DNA from: Streptomyces sp. D2-8
Lineage (GTDB): Bacteria; Actinomycetota; Actinomycetes; Streptomycetales; Streptomycetaceae
Assembly (NCBI RefSeq): GCF_023184515.1
Contig: NZ_JAAHBP010000011.1
Span: 62,001 to 126,000 of the forward strand
Length of the DNA stretch: 64,000 nucleotides
Direction of reading: 5' to 3'
A program made the position numbers and the translations under genes. Positions 26,251 through 34,710 of this stretch are shown here, one piece after another. Numbering within the stretch: the first letter of the stretch is position 1; each line of letters starts with the position of its first letter. The notes beneath the pieces were generated by a model, which ran no database searches, had not been told where the DNA came from, and worked only from the letters and a program-made list of their open reading frames with translations.

Positions 26251-26633
26251 AGCACCGCCGCCACCACCAGCACCGGCACCGCCAGCACCGTCGACAGCAG
26301 GATCGCCTCCCTGGCCGGCACCTCGCCCAGCTGGAGCACAGCGCGCCGATCGTCGTGCGGCCCACGCCCCAGCCACGCGCCGCACCCACCGCCACGAAGA
26401 CACCCGCCGCCGCTGCCGTGCTCATCGCCGTGACCAGCAGCCGGTCGGAGAAGATCACGGACAGGTCGGCCTGCGCGAGGGTCGTGAAGAGCAGCGCCGG
26501 GGACGCCACGTGAAAGGCGAGCTTGGTCAGGACCTCGCGGCCGCCGTCGCCCAGATACCCCCGGCGGCCGATCAGATAGCCGACGCCGATGACGACGGCG
26601 ATGACCGCGAACCCTGCTCAGCACCCCCTGCAC
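26244..26633 (-). pseudogene. AEC (auxin efflux carrier) family transporter pseudogene
   Basis: Read on the minus strand, the sequence gives an AEC N-terminus: VQGVLS, then after a one-base frameshift near 26612 FAVIAVVIGVGYLIGRRGYLG, REVLTKLAFHV, ASPALLFTTLAQADLSVIF and GWGVGRTTIGALCSS. It then jumps directly into the family's C-terminal VPAREAILLSTVLAVPVLVV in another frame. About 180-200 codons of the middle are missing. The gene cannot make a functional carrier of the usual 300 or so residues. It is a clear decayed transporter; the deletion junction is near 26335. Confidence 0.75.
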
Positions 26634-26769
26634 GGAGCCTCCCGGCCGGCGAAGAGGGCATCGGGCAGCGCGGCAGGGGCAGATGGTTGGGGCATACAGC
26701 CAACCCTCTGGGGAAGGCGCCGCCCGGGTCAATGTGATCCTTGCGGCGCCGACAGGACGCACAGACGCG

Positions 26770-27156
26770 ATGAGTTACAGCCGCCCGCCCGGTCTACCGA
26801 TCGTGGACGCCATGACACCGCCCGTGCTCGTACTGCCCGGCCCTGTCACCCGGGACGAGGTGAGAGGGCTCAGCGACGAGGTACGGGCACTGCTGCACGG
26901 CAGCGGTGCCCGGGTCGTGGTGTGCGATGTGGCAGGCCTGGGGCCGCCGGGGCTCGCCGCCGTCGACCTGTTGGCGAGGCTCCAGCTGGCCGCCCGCCGG
27001 GCCGGGGGCCGGATCCGGTTGCGGGACCCCGACCCCGCCCTACGCGCCCTGCTCGACCTGGTCGGTCTCCGCTTCGAGGTGGAGGGGCAGGTCGAAGAGC
27101 GGGAACCAGCGCTGGGTGTCGAGGAAGCAGTGAAACCCGGTGATCCGGCCGTCTGA
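26770..27156 (+). CDS. STAS-domain protein (anti-anti-sigma-like)
   Basis: The protein has about 128 residues and a single STAS fold: PPVLVLPGPVTRDEVRGLSDEV, RVVVCDVAGLGPPGLAAVDLLARLQLAARRAGGRIRL, ALRALLDLVGL. The Ser that SpoIIAA-like proteins phosphorylate is not obvious in the DVAGLGPPG loop, so it may be non-phosphorylatable. The ATG at 26770 is preceded by AGGAC; an ATG at 26812 is the alternative. Its last 117 bp run antisense through the end of the convergent sigma-factor gene. The role is inferred from the fold: binding to an anti-sigma factor or to small ligands. Confidence 0.68.
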   Translation: MSYSRPPGLPIVDAMTPPVLVLPGPVTRDEVRGLSDEVRALLHGSGARVVVCDVAGLGPPGLAAVDLLARLQLAARRAGGRIRLRDPDPALRALLDLVGLRFEVEGQVEEREPALGVEEAVKPGDPAV

Positions 27157-28062
27157 GATCTCCAGCACCTGGACCGCCCACGGCATGAAGCCGCCCTTGT
27201 CCGGGTCCGGCTTGTACTGGGCGAACCCCGGCAGGCCGTTGACCTGGACGGGCACCAGCCGGGAACCCGCGCAGGGCGCGCCGAGGGTGGTCATGAAGCC
27301 GGTGATGTCCCGCGTGCCGGTCAGCCACAGGTCGAACGGCGGCATCGTCATGACCGCGTCCTCGTGCAGCAGGGCCGTCAGCGCCGTCATGTCGTAGCCC
27401 TCGAAGGCCGCCACATAGCGGTCCAGCAGCTTCTGCTGGTCCTCGTCCAGCGGGTCGGAGACGGCCGCGTCGGCGCCCGGCTCCTGCCGCTCGGCCAGGG
27501 TGGCGCGGGCCCGCTGGAGGGCGCTGTTCACCGACGCCACCGAGGTGTCCAGCAGCTCGGCGACCTCACTGGCCTTCCAGGCCAGGACCTCGCGCAGGAT
27601 CAGCACGGCCCGCTGCTTGGCCGGGAGCTGCTGCAGGGCGGCCATGAAGGCGAGCCGCACGGACTCCTTGGCGACCGCCGCCTCCGCCGGATCGTCGGGC
27701 GTGGGCAGCACACGGGCGTCCGGCATGGGCTCCAGCCAGGTGTTGTCCGGTCGGGGGGAGAGGGCGGCCTGGGCGAGCGGGGTGGACTCGGTCAGGTCCA
27801 TGGGCCGGGCGCGCTTGTTGCCCGCGGTCAGCATGTCCAGGCACACGTTGGTCGCGATGCGGTAGAGCCAGGAGCGCAGGCTGGAGCGGCCCTCGAACGT
27901 GGCGTAGCTGCGCCAGGCGCGGACCATCGTGTCCTGCACCGCGTCCTCGGCCTCGAAGGAGGAGCCGAGCATCCGGTAGCAGTACCCCGTGAGCTCGGTT
28001 CGGTGTGCCTCCAGCCTGATGTCCAGGTCCGTCGGTGTCGCCGTGCCGTTCGCCATCTCCAC
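27040..28062 (-). CDS. SigG/SigJ-like sigma factor with C-terminal SnoaL-like domain
   Basis: The 340-residue protein has region 2 (ELTGYCYRMLGSSFEAEDAVQDTMVRAWRSY, SLRSWLYRIATNVCLDML), region 4 (LQQLPAKQRAVLILREVLAWKASEVAELLDTSVASVNSALQRARA) and a C-terminal SnoaL/NTF2-like domain from about residue 205 (LLDRYVAAFEGYDMTALTALLHEDAVMTMPP). The tail domain is known in such ECF groups to modulate activity in place of a separate anti-sigma. GTG 28062 and ATG 28056 both fit an AGGGG site. The inducing signal is unknown. Its 3' end overlaps the STAS gene. Confidence 0.85.
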   Translation of the reverse strand: MEMANGTATPTDLDIRLEAHRTELTGYCYRMLGSSFEAEDAVQDTMVRAWRSYATFEGRSSLRSWLYRIATNVCLDMLTAGNKRARPMDLTESTPLAQAALSPRPDNTWLEPMPDARVLPTPDDPAEAAVAKESVRLAFMAALQQLPAKQRAVLILREVLAWKASEVAELLDTSVASVNSALQRARATLAERQEPGADAAVSDPLDEDQQKLLDRYVAAFEGYDMTALTALLHEDAVMTMPPFDLWLTGTRDITGFMTTLGAPCAGSRLVPVQVNGLPGFAQYKPDPDKGGFMPWAVQVLEISDGRITGFHCFLDTQRWFPLFDLPLHLEAETDQVEQGA

Positions 28063-28206
28063 CCACCCCTGTGGAAGTTCTGTTCACGCGCCTTCGCGCC
28101 CCAGCACTTCGGAAGCTACCGCAGCCCACTGACAACGGCCCCCCGAGCGCACAAACGCGCAGGTGGAAGCAGTGATCCAGACCGGCTGCGACGGGCCCGC
28201 GGGCCT

Positions 28207-29355
28207 TCACACGAGCTCCTTGACCGACATGAGCAGATGCCGGTGCTCCCCGGCCGCCGCGGCCGTGCCCGCCTCCCCGTCGCCCGGCACGGCGTGCAGC
28301 AGCGCCCGCTGCCCCGCCCCCAGCAGCTCCAGCCGCACCCGCGGGCTCTCGAAGGACGCCAGCGCGTCCAGCAGGTAGGCCGGGTTGAACGCCACCGGCA
28401 TCTCGTCGGCGCCGCTCAGCGCGGCGGCCAGCCGCTGGGCCGCCACGTCGTCCCCGTAGCCGGCGCGCAGCCGTACGGAGCCGTCGGCCGAGAAGTCCAG
28501 CCGTACCGGGCTGTTCGCCTCCGCGACCACCGCGACCCGCCGCACCGCCTCCGCGAGCCCCTCGCGCTGCACCTCGGCGACCGCGGCCCCCGTCATGTCG
28601 AACAGCGATGTGTACGCGGGCAGCCGCCCGTCCAGCAGCCGCAGCGCGGTCCGCGTCCGCCCGCCCTCGAAGCCGATCAGCCCGCCGCCCCCGCCCGGCT
28701 CCCAGCCGATCCGCACGTCCCCGCCGCGCCCCAGCGACCGCGCCACGTCCAGCAGCCGCCGCGCGGGCAGCAGCATCTCCACGACCCCGTCACCGGCGGT
28801 GGCCTCCGGCTTCCACTCCAGCCGCCGCACGGCGTACCGGTAGCGGTCCGACGCCGACAAGGTCATCTCCTCGCCGTCCAGGCGCAGTTGTACGCCCGTC
28901 AGCAGGGGCAGCGTGTCGTCGCGTCCGGCGGCGACCGCGACCTGGGCGACGGCGGTCGCGAAGGCGGCGGCGTCGACGGTGCCGTAGGGCCCCGGCGGCG
29001 CGGGCAGGGACGGGTACTCCGCGAGCGGCAGCGTCGACAGCCCGAAACGCGTGCCGTCCGCCTCCACCGTGAACCGCGAGCCCTCCAGGACACAGCCCAC
29101 CGGCCCGTCCGGCAGCACCCGGCAGACGTCCAGCAGCCGCCGCCCCGGCACCAGCACCCGCCCGGGCGCCGCGACCTCCGCGTCGGCCTCCACCCGGACC
29201 GCCGCCTCGAAGTCGAACCCCGTCACGGCCAGCCGCCCCGCGTCCGCCTCCAGCAGCAGCCCGCCCAGCACCGGCACCGGCGTCCGCCCGGGCAGTGCGC
29301 GTGCCGCCCGGTTCACGGCGTCGGCGAACTCCGTACGGTCGACCCGGAACTCCAT
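28207..29355 (-). CDS. DNA polymerase III beta-clamp-like protein (DnaN paralogue)
   Basis: The 382-residue protein has the three clamp repeats of DnaN: MEFRVDRTEFADAVNRAARALPGRTPVPVLGGLLLEA, TLPLLTGVQLRLDGEEMTLSASDRYRYA, and a C-terminal FNPAYLLDAL and GEHRHLLMSVKEL. It sits far from any dnaA-recF context, so it is probably a second copy and not the replicative clamp gene. It may serve repair or specialised replication. The C-terminal peptide MSVKEL replaces the usual LMPVRL end, which could change partner binding. ATG 29355 follows CAGGGGGA. No operon partners. Confidence 0.83.
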   Translation of the reverse strand: MEFRVDRTEFADAVNRAARALPGRTPVPVLGGLLLEADAGRLAVTGFDFEAAVRVEADAEVAAPGRVLVPGRRLLDVCRVLPDGPVGCVLEGSRFTVEADGTRFGLSTLPLAEYPSLPAPPGPYGTVDAAAFATAVAQVAVAAGRDDTLPLLTGVQLRLDGEEMTLSASDRYRYAVRRLEWKPEATAGDGVVEMLLPARRLLDVARSLGRGGDVRIGWEPGGGGGLIGFEGGRTRTALRLLDGRLPAYTSLFDMTGAAVAEVQREGLAEAVRRVAVVAEANSPVRLDFSADGSVRLRAGYGDDVAAQRLAAALSGADEMPVAFNPAYLLDALASFESPRVRLELLGAGQRALLHAVPGDGEAGTAAAAGEHRHLLMSVKELV

Positions 29356-29450
29356 GGAAAATCCCCCTGCTCGGTCCGGTGATCAGTCGGCGCGGACGGT
29401 ATCCGCACCCACTGACAACCGGCCCCCAGCAGGGGGGATGTCACCGGTGT

Positions 29451-30722
29451 TCAGGCAGCCGCCAGTTGCCGGCGCTGCAGGCGTGCCGCCCGGGTCCCGA
29501 AGACGGTGATCGTCACGACGCCGACGACCGCCAGGAGTCCGACCCCGACCGTCCCGGCCCAGCCGCCGGCGTGGAAGGCGATCGCGCCGACCGTGCTGCC
29601 CGCGCTGGAGCCGATGTAGTACGCCGACTGGTACAGCGCCGAGGCCTGGGCGCGGCCGTGCGCGGCCGTCTTGCTGACCGCCGAGGAGGCGACCGCGTGG
29701 CCCGCGAAGAAGCCGCCCGTGATGAGGACCAGGCCCAGCAGGACCAGCGGGAGGGAGCCCGCCAGGGACAGCAGCAGGCCCGCCGTCGTCGTACCGCCCG
29801 CCGCGTACAGCGCGCCCCGGCGGCCGAGCCGCCCGACCAGGCGGCCCGCCGTCGACGCCGACACCGTGCCGACCAGGTACACCAGGAAGATCGAGCCGAT
29901 GATGCCCTGCGGCAGCGAGAACGGGGCCTCGGTCAGCCGGTAGCCGATGACCGTGTACACGCCGCCGAACACCGTCATGAACAGCGCGCCGATCGCGTAC
30001 AGCCGGCACAGCAGCGGGTTGGACAGGTGGTCGCGGACCGTCCGGGCCAGGACGCGCGGCCGCAGCGAACCGGCCCTGAAGTGCTTCGGGGCGGGGAGCA
30101 GCAGCCGGAAGGCCACCGCACACGCCACCGCGATCACGCCGATGACGCCGACGGCGACCCGCCAGCCCCACTCCTGCGCGACCCAGCCGGTGATGACCCG
30201 GCCGCTCATCCCGCCCACGCTGTTGCCCGCGACGAACAGTCCGATCGCGGTGATCAGCGCCTTCGGGCTGACCTCCTCCGCGAGATACGCGGTCGCCGAC
30301 GCCGGCAGCCCGGCCAGGGCGGCGCCCTGCAGCGCCCGCAGCGCGATCAGCACTCCGAGGGAGGGGGCCAGCGGCACCAGCAGCCCGAGCGTGACGGCCA
30401 CGGCCAGCGAGGCGGTCATCACCGTACGGCGTCCGAAGCGCTCCGACAGGGCGCTCATCGGCAGCACGAACAGCGCCAGCCCGCCCGTCGCGGCGGCCAC
30501 CGTCCAGCTCGCGTCGCTCGCCGCCACCCCGAACTCGCCGGAGATCAGCGGGAGCAGTGCCTGGGTGGAGTACAGCAGCGCGAAGGTCGCGACACCCGCG
30601 AGGAAGAGGGCGAAGCTCATCCGGCGGTAGCCGGGGCCGCCCGGGGACACGCGTGAGTCGGCGGCAGGAACAGAAGCATCGGCGCCCACGATGGTGGACG
30701 CCCCGGTACTGGCGGGAGACAT
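29451..30722 (-). CDS. Major facilitator superfamily exporter
   Basis: The 423-residue protein has twelve predicted helices. The MFS loop 2-3 motif is LSERFGRRTVMTASLAVAV, and LQGAALAGLPASATAYLAEEV is the helix-4 signature of the YnfM/AraJ-type drug or sugar efflux group. It is divergent from a LysR-type regulator, which very probably controls it. ATG 30722 is preceded by TAGGTT (30729-30734, minus strand) with a 6-nt gap, so the message is likely leaderless. Substrate unknown. Confidence 0.88.
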   Translation of the reverse strand: MSPASTGASTIVGADASVPAADSRVSPGGPGYRRMSFALFLAGVATFALLYSTQALLPLISGEFGVAASDASWTVAAATGGLALFVLPMSALSERFGRRTVMTASLAVAVTLGLLVPLAPSLGVLIALRALQGAALAGLPASATAYLAEEVSPKALITAIGLFVAGNSVGGMSGRVITGWVAQEWGWRVAVGVIGVIAVACAVAFRLLLPAPKHFRAGSLRPRVLARTVRDHLSNPLLCRLYAIGALFMTVFGGVYTVIGYRLTEAPFSLPQGIIGSIFLVYLVGTVSASTAGRLVGRLGRRGALYAAGGTTTAGLLLSLAGSLPLVLLGLVLITGGFFAGHAVASSAVSKTAAHGRAQASALYQSAYYIGSSAGSTVGAIAFHAGGWAGTVGVGLLAVVGVVTITVFGTRAARLQRRQLAAA

Positions 30723-30784
30723 GCCTCGAACCTACGTACGCCGCACTCATCCGTCCAATGCATGGAACGGTCATAATCGTTCCC

Positions 30785-31747
30785 ATGATGCATCAACCGA
30801 GCTCACAGGGTCGCCTGTCACCAAGCAGTGACACAGAAGACAGGGCAGAGATGTCGAAGGTGCTGGCGCCGCGCCTCGCGTACTTCGCGGGCGTCGCCCG
30901 CACCGAGCACGTCACCCGCGCCGCCCAGGAGATGGACGTCCCGCAGTCGACCCTCTCCCGGTCCATGGCCCGCCTGGAGCAGGACCTGGGCGTCGACCTG
31001 TTCGCCCGGCACGGCCGCACGGTCTCCCTCACCCCGGCCGGCCGCACCTTCCTGACCTCCGTCGAACGCGCCCTGGCCGAGGTCGAGCGGGCCGTCGAGG
31101 AGGTGCGCGCCGACGCCGACCCGACCACCGGGAAGGTCGCCTTCGGCTTCCTGCACACCATGGGCGCCGAGACCGTCCCGGGCCTCCTGCACGCCTTCCG
31201 CGCCGACCACCCGCGCGTCCGCTTCAGCCTCGTCCAGAACTACGGCGAGGCGATGCTGGAACGCCTTCGCGCCGGCGAGCTCGACCTGTGCCTGACGTCC
31301 CCGGTGCCGGATGCCCCCGACCTGGTGGCCCGCCGCCTGGACGAGCAGAAGCTCCGCCTGGTCGTCCCCGCCGACCACTCCCTCGCAGGCCGCCGCCGCA
31401 TCCGTCTCGCCGAGGCGGCCGACGAAACCTTCGTCACCCTGGAACCCGGCTACGGCCTGCGCCGCATCACCGACGACCTCTGCAAGGAGGCCGGCTTCAA
31501 GCCCCGCATCGCCTTCGAGGGGGAGGAGGCGGAAACCCTGAGGGGCTTGGTGGCGGCCGGTCTCGGAGTCGCCCTCCTGCCCCCACCAGCCGTTCCCCGC
31601 CCGGGAGTGGTGGAACTGACGGTCACGGCCCCAAGGGCGGCCCGCGAAATCGGGGTCGCCTGGTTGGAAGGCCACCCGGACACGCCTCCGGTAGCGGCTT
31701 TCAAGAAGTTCCTGCTCTCAAGAAGAGGCAGTTTGTTGCCCACCTAA
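30785..31747 (+). CDS. LysR-family transcriptional regulator
   Basis: The 320-residue protein has an N-terminal winged HTH (RLAYFAGVARTEHVTRAAQEMDVPQSTLSRSMARLEQDLGVDLFARHGRTVSLTPAG) and a periplasmic-binding-like effector domain (KVAFGFLHTMGAETVPGLL to GVALLPPP). ATG 30785 stands 7 nt after CATAAT (30772-30777), indicating a leaderless mRNA; ATGs at 30788 and 30851 are alternatives. It is divergent from an MFS exporter over a 62-bp spacer. LysR regulators usually control the divergent gene and themselves from such a spacer. Effector unknown. Confidence 0.9.
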   Translation: MMHQPSSQGRLSPSSDTEDRAEMSKVLAPRLAYFAGVARTEHVTRAAQEMDVPQSTLSRSMARLEQDLGVDLFARHGRTVSLTPAGRTFLTSVERALAEVERAVEEVRADADPTTGKVAFGFLHTMGAETVPGLLHAFRADHPRVRFSLVQNYGEAMLERLRAGELDLCLTSPVPDAPDLVARRLDEQKLRLVVPADHSLAGRRRIRLAEAADETFVTLEPGYGLRRITDDLCKEAGFKPRIAFEGEEAETLRGLVAAGLGVALLPPPAVPRPGVVELTVTAPRAAREIGVAWLEGHPDTPPVAAFKKFLLSRRGSLLPT

Positions 31748-31776
31748 GGGGCGCGGGGAACTGCGCGAGCAACCAC
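31746..31776 (+). repeat. Streptomyces dispersed repeat, copy 2
   Basis: AAGGGGCGCGGGGAACTGCG and the following CGAGCAACCAC match the element seen at 17497 and 49318. It begins immediately at the LysR stop codon. Confidence 0.6.
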
Positions 31777-31818
31777 TCAGACGCCCACACTCCGAAAACC
31801 ACAGGCGCCCCGACGGCG

Positions 31819-32577
31819 CTACCGCCGAGAAGGGCTGAACCCCGCGGCCAACGGCATCCGCAGCCCCAACGGCGGCGGCGCCGCGAACGCGTCCCGCACG
31901 GGCCGCGACACCGCCCGCCCGAACAGCGCACCCATCACGAAGTCCTCCGCCAGTGCGAGGACTTCGTCCCGGTACTGGTGCAACCCGTGGCCGTCCCCGT
32001 GCACTTCGAACCGGCACACGTCCCGATTCGCCTTCTTCGCCCGCGCCGCCAGCCGGAACGACAGCTCGGGATCGGTCCGCCCGTCGTTCGTGCCGTGCAC
32101 GATCAGCACCTGGCGCCCGACCAACTGCTTCACCGGTTCGGGTGGCGCCGCGGCGTCCTCCTCCGGCAGCCAAGGAGCAAGCGCCAGCACGGAGTTGACG
32201 GCCTCGTGGCCACCCGCCCGCAAACCCGCCCGGCCGCCCATCCCGAGTCCGACGAGGCAGACCGGGACGTCCCCGTAGCGCCGTACGGCCTCGCCCGCGG
32301 CCCATGTCGCGTCCTGCGCGAGATTGGCCTCGCCGCCGTTCCACCCGCGGTAGCGGTAGTGCACCACGTGCGTGGCGAGACCCTCGTCCCGGCCCGCGCG
32401 GGCCAGGCGGCGCCCGAGGGCGCGCACGGAGGCGGTCGCCAGCATGGGCGACGGTCTGCGGCCGGAGACCTGGTCGCCGCCGGGGAGCAGCAGCACCGCG
32501 CCGCTCACCGCCGTCGGCTCCGGACCGAGTGCCCTGCCCAGCCGGGCCCTGCGAACCGGCGTCGCTTGGTGTGCCAT
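31819..32577 (-). CDS. Alpha/beta-hydrolase-fold protein lacking the catalytic serine
   Basis: The 252-residue protein has a dienelactone-hydrolase-like layout: AVLLLPGGDQVS, THVVHYRYRGWNGG, the nucleophile elbow VCLVGLGMGGRAGL, LIVHGTNDGRTDPELS and VHGDGHGLHQYRDEV. The expected G-x-S-x-G elbow reads G110-L-G112-M-G114, so the nucleophile position is Gly, although the acid and His loops are kept. It is probably not a serine hydrolase and may bind or scaffold. ATG 32577 lies in the short spacer shared with the adenosine deaminase promoter (divergent). Confidence 0.82.
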   Translation of the reverse strand: MAHQATPVRRARLGRALGPEPTAVSGAVLLLPGGDQVSGRRPSPMLATASVRALGRRLARAGRDEGLATHVVHYRYRGWNGGEANLAQDATWAAGEAVRRYGDVPVCLVGLGMGGRAGLRAGGHEAVNSVLALAPWLPEEDAAAPPEPVKQLVGRQVLIVHGTNDGRTDPELSFRLAARAKKANRDVCRFEVHGDGHGLHQYRDEVLALAEDFVMGALFGRAVSRPVRDAFAAPPPLGLRMPLAAGFSPSRR

Positions 32578-32671
32578 GACAGAACAGTGTCAGAAGCGCG
32601 GGTGTACTCGACCCGACGTCGGGGTCACCGTTACGTATCGACGAAAACGCAAAGCATCCGGGAACGCGTCA

Positions 32672-32685
32672 TCTACGCGCGTAGG
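32672..32685. promoter_or_regulatory. Nucleoside-regulon operator, copy 4 (adenosine deaminase)
   Basis: TCTACGCGCGTAGG matches the palindrome at 13 of 14 positions. Only 3 bp separate it from TAGAGT (32689-32694), a -10 box 6 nt before the ATG of adenosine deaminase. A bound protein would cover the promoter directly. Confidence 0.78.
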
Positions 32686-32700
32686 AGTTAGAGTGCGGAA

Positions 32701-33858
32701 ATGACGAGCCAGACCATTGCGAACACCCCGACACCGGACCAGATCCGCCGGGCGCCCAAGGTTCTGCTGCACGACCACCTCGACGGCGGTCTGCGCCCCG
32801 GCACGATCGTCGAACTCGCCCGCGAGAACGGCTACTCCCAGCTCCCCGAAACCGACCCGGAGAAGCTCGGCGCCTGGTTCCGCGAGGCCGCCGACTCCGG
32901 TTCCCTGGAACGGTACTTGGAGACGTTCTCGCACACCGTCGGCGTCATGCAGACCCGCGACGCCCTGGTCAGGGTCGCCGCCGAGTGCGCCGAGGACCTG
33001 GCCGGGGACGGCGTCGTCTACGCCGAGGTGCGCTACGCCCCCGAGCAGCACCTGGAGGGCGGCCTCAGCCTCGAAGAGGTCGTCGAGGCCGTCAACGAGG
33101 GCTTCCGGGAAGGGGAGCGGCGCGCACGGGAGAACGGCCTGCGCATCCGCGTCGGCGCGCTGCTCACCGCCATGCGGCACGCGGCCCGTGCCCTGGAGAT
33201 CGCCGAACTCGCCAACCGGCACCGCGACCTGGGAGTGGTGGGTTTCGACATCGCGGGCGCCGAGGCCGGCTACCCGCCCACCCGGCACCTCGACGCCTTC
33301 GAGTACCTCAAGCGCGAGAACAACCACTTCACCATCCACGCCGGCGAGGCCTTCGGGCTGCCCTCCATCTGGCAGGCCCTGCAGTGGTGCGGCGCCGACC
33401 GGCTCGGGCACGGCGTGCGGATCATCGACGACATCCAGGTCCGCGAGGACGGCCGCGTCGAGCTCGGGCGGCTCGCCTCCTACGTCCGGGACAAGCGCAT
33501 CCCCCTGGAGCTGTGCCCGAGTTCCAACCTCCAGACCGGGGCGGCCGCCTCGTACGCCGAGCACCCCATCGGGCTGCTGCGCAGGCTGCATTTCCGTGCC
33601 ACAGTCAATACGGACAATCGTCTTATGTCGCACACCAGCATGAGCCGGGAATTCGAGCACCTCGTCGAGGCGTTCGGATACACGCTCGACGACATGCAGT
33701 GGTTCTCCGTCAATGCGATGAAATCAGCGTTCATTCCTTTCGATGAACGACTGGCCATGATCAATGACGTGATCAAGCCCGGATACGCCGAGCTGAAATC
33801 CGAATGGCTGTTCCGGCAGGCCGCTTCCACCAGCGGTTCTGCCGATTCAGAGGGCTGA
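32701..33858 (+). CDS. add: Adenosine deaminase
   Basis: The 385-residue zinc enzyme has LLHDHLDGGLRPGT (His24, His26 metal ligands), GFDIAGAEAGYPP, FTIHAGEAFGLPSIW, DRLGHGVRI and ATVNTDNRLMSHTS, the motifs of actinobacterial adenosine deaminases. It converts adenosine or deoxyadenosine to inosine or deoxyinosine, which purine nucleoside phosphorylase then cleaves. ATG 32701 is 6 nt after a TAGAGT -10 and has no ribosome-binding site, so translation is probably leaderless. The operator next to the promoter ties it to the importer, deoC and PNP genes. Confidence 0.95.
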   Translation: MTSQTIANTPTPDQIRRAPKVLLHDHLDGGLRPGTIVELARENGYSQLPETDPEKLGAWFREAADSGSLERYLETFSHTVGVMQTRDALVRVAAECAEDLAGDGVVYAEVRYAPEQHLEGGLSLEEVVEAVNEGFREGERRARENGLRIRVGALLTAMRHAARALEIAELANRHRDLGVVGFDIAGAEAGYPPTRHLDAFEYLKRENNHFTIHAGEAFGLPSIWQALQWCGADRLGHGVRIIDDIQVREDGRVELGRLASYVRDKRIPLELCPSSNLQTGAAASYAEHPIGLLRRLHFRATVNTDNRLMSHTSMSREFEHLVEAFGYTLDDMQWFSVNAMKSAFIPFDERLAMINDVIKPGYAELKSEWLFRQAASTSGSADSEG

Positions 33859-33883
33859 TCTGGGAGTATTCGGCACGCAGCGG

Positions 33884-33913
33884 ATGCGGACGGTGTTCAC
33901 CATCCGTCCGCAT
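33884..33913 (+). terminator. Terminator of the adenosine deaminase gene
   Basis: A 10-bp perfect stem (ATGCGGACGG with CCGTCCGCAT) and a 10-nt loop lie 25 bp after the stop codon. Confidence 0.6.
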
Positions 33914-34000
33914 TTCGATGTTTGCGGGGGGTGGTGCTGGGTGTTTACGGTCGCTGGACCGTTCACCCACCCCCGTCATCCCGTTACGAGGACGCATTTC

Positions 34001-34354
34001 ATGAAGCAGTCTGCTGCCAAGTCCCTCGGTGTCGCCGCTCTCGGTGCCGCCTTCGCCGCCGCCGGTGCGGGCGCCGCCAACGCCGCCCCGGCCCTCCCGG
34101 ACACCGCCCAGACGCTGGACACCGTCACCGCGGCGCTCCCGGCGGAGCAGCTCTCCACGACGCTGCCGGGCTCGGGTGGGGCGCTGGGTCAGGGGCAGAC
34201 GGCGGCCGGTGCCGGTCTGGCCGCCGCCCAGCCGGTCGCCGAGCAGGTGCTCGCCAACGGCCCGACGGGCCCGGCCGCCAAGCTGCTGGGCGGACTCCCG
34301 GTGCAGGGCCTGCCCACGCACGGCCTGCCGGTGAACGGCGTGCCGGTCGGCTGA
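34001..34354 (+). CDS. Small secreted protein of unknown function
   Basis: The 117-residue product has a Sec signal (MKQSAAKSLGVAALGAAFAAAGAGAANAA) and a mature part rich in Ala, Gly, Leu and Pro (GGALGQGQTAAGAGLAAAQ, ending LPTHGLPVNGVPVG) with no Cys. Relatives in Streptomyces are often loosely called ATP-binding proteins; I see no nucleotide-binding motif, so I do not adopt that name. A GAGG-type site precedes ATG 34001. A similar small secreted protein is encoded, with a frameshift, at 42093-42498. A cell-surface role is guesswork. Confidence 0.65.
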   Translation: MKQSAAKSLGVAALGAAFAAAGAGAANAAPALPDTAQTLDTVTAALPAEQLSTTLPGSGGALGQGQTAAGAGLAAAQPVAEQVLANGPTGPAAKLLGGLPVQGLPTHGLPVNGVPVG

Positions 34355-34379
34355 CCCTCCCGCCGAGGCGGCCACACAT

Positions 34380-34418
34380 GCCGAGGGGGCGCATCCGCAC
34401 GGGGTGCGCCCCCTCGGC
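34380..34418. terminator. Bidirectional terminator
   Basis: A 14-bp stem GCCGAGGGGGCGCA with TGCGCCCCCTCGGC extends by three more pairs including one wobble, leaving a 5-nt loop. It separates the secreted-protein gene from the convergent PspC gene. Confidence 0.75.
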
Positions 34419-34435
34419 GTTCTCGCAGACGGGCG

Positions 34436-34648
34436 TCACCAGGCCGTCTGGGTGTTGCCGTGCACCTTGTCCTCCGAGGGCAGCACGATCCAGAGCGCGA
34501 TGTACAGCAGGAACTGCGGGCCGGGCAGCAGGCACGAGACGAGGAAGATCACCCGCATCGTCGTCGCGGAGGTGCCGAAGCGCCGTGCCAGCGCGGCGCA
34601 CACTCCGCCGATCATGCGGCCGTGGGTGGGGCGGGCGAGGCGGGACAT
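34436..34648 (-). CDS. PspC-domain small membrane protein
   Basis: The 70-residue protein consists of one PspC domain: RPTHGRMIGGVCAALARRFGTSATTMRVIFLVSCLLPGPQFLLYIALWIVLPSE, with one or two membrane helices. PspC proteins take part in envelope-stress signalling in other bacteria; single-domain versions are frequent in Streptomyces without known targets. ATG 34648 is chosen because GAAGGAG lies 8 nt upstream; an upstream in-frame extension has no site. It may be monocistronic. Confidence 0.85.
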   Translation of the reverse strand: MSRLARPTHGRMIGGVCAALARRFGTSATTMRVIFLVSCLLPGPQFLLYIALWIVLPSEDKVHGNTQTAW

Positions 34649-34710
34649 GTGCGACTCCTTCGTGAGGGTGTGTGAGGTCTCTCGTCCGAGTACCCCATCT
34701 GCACTCCACG

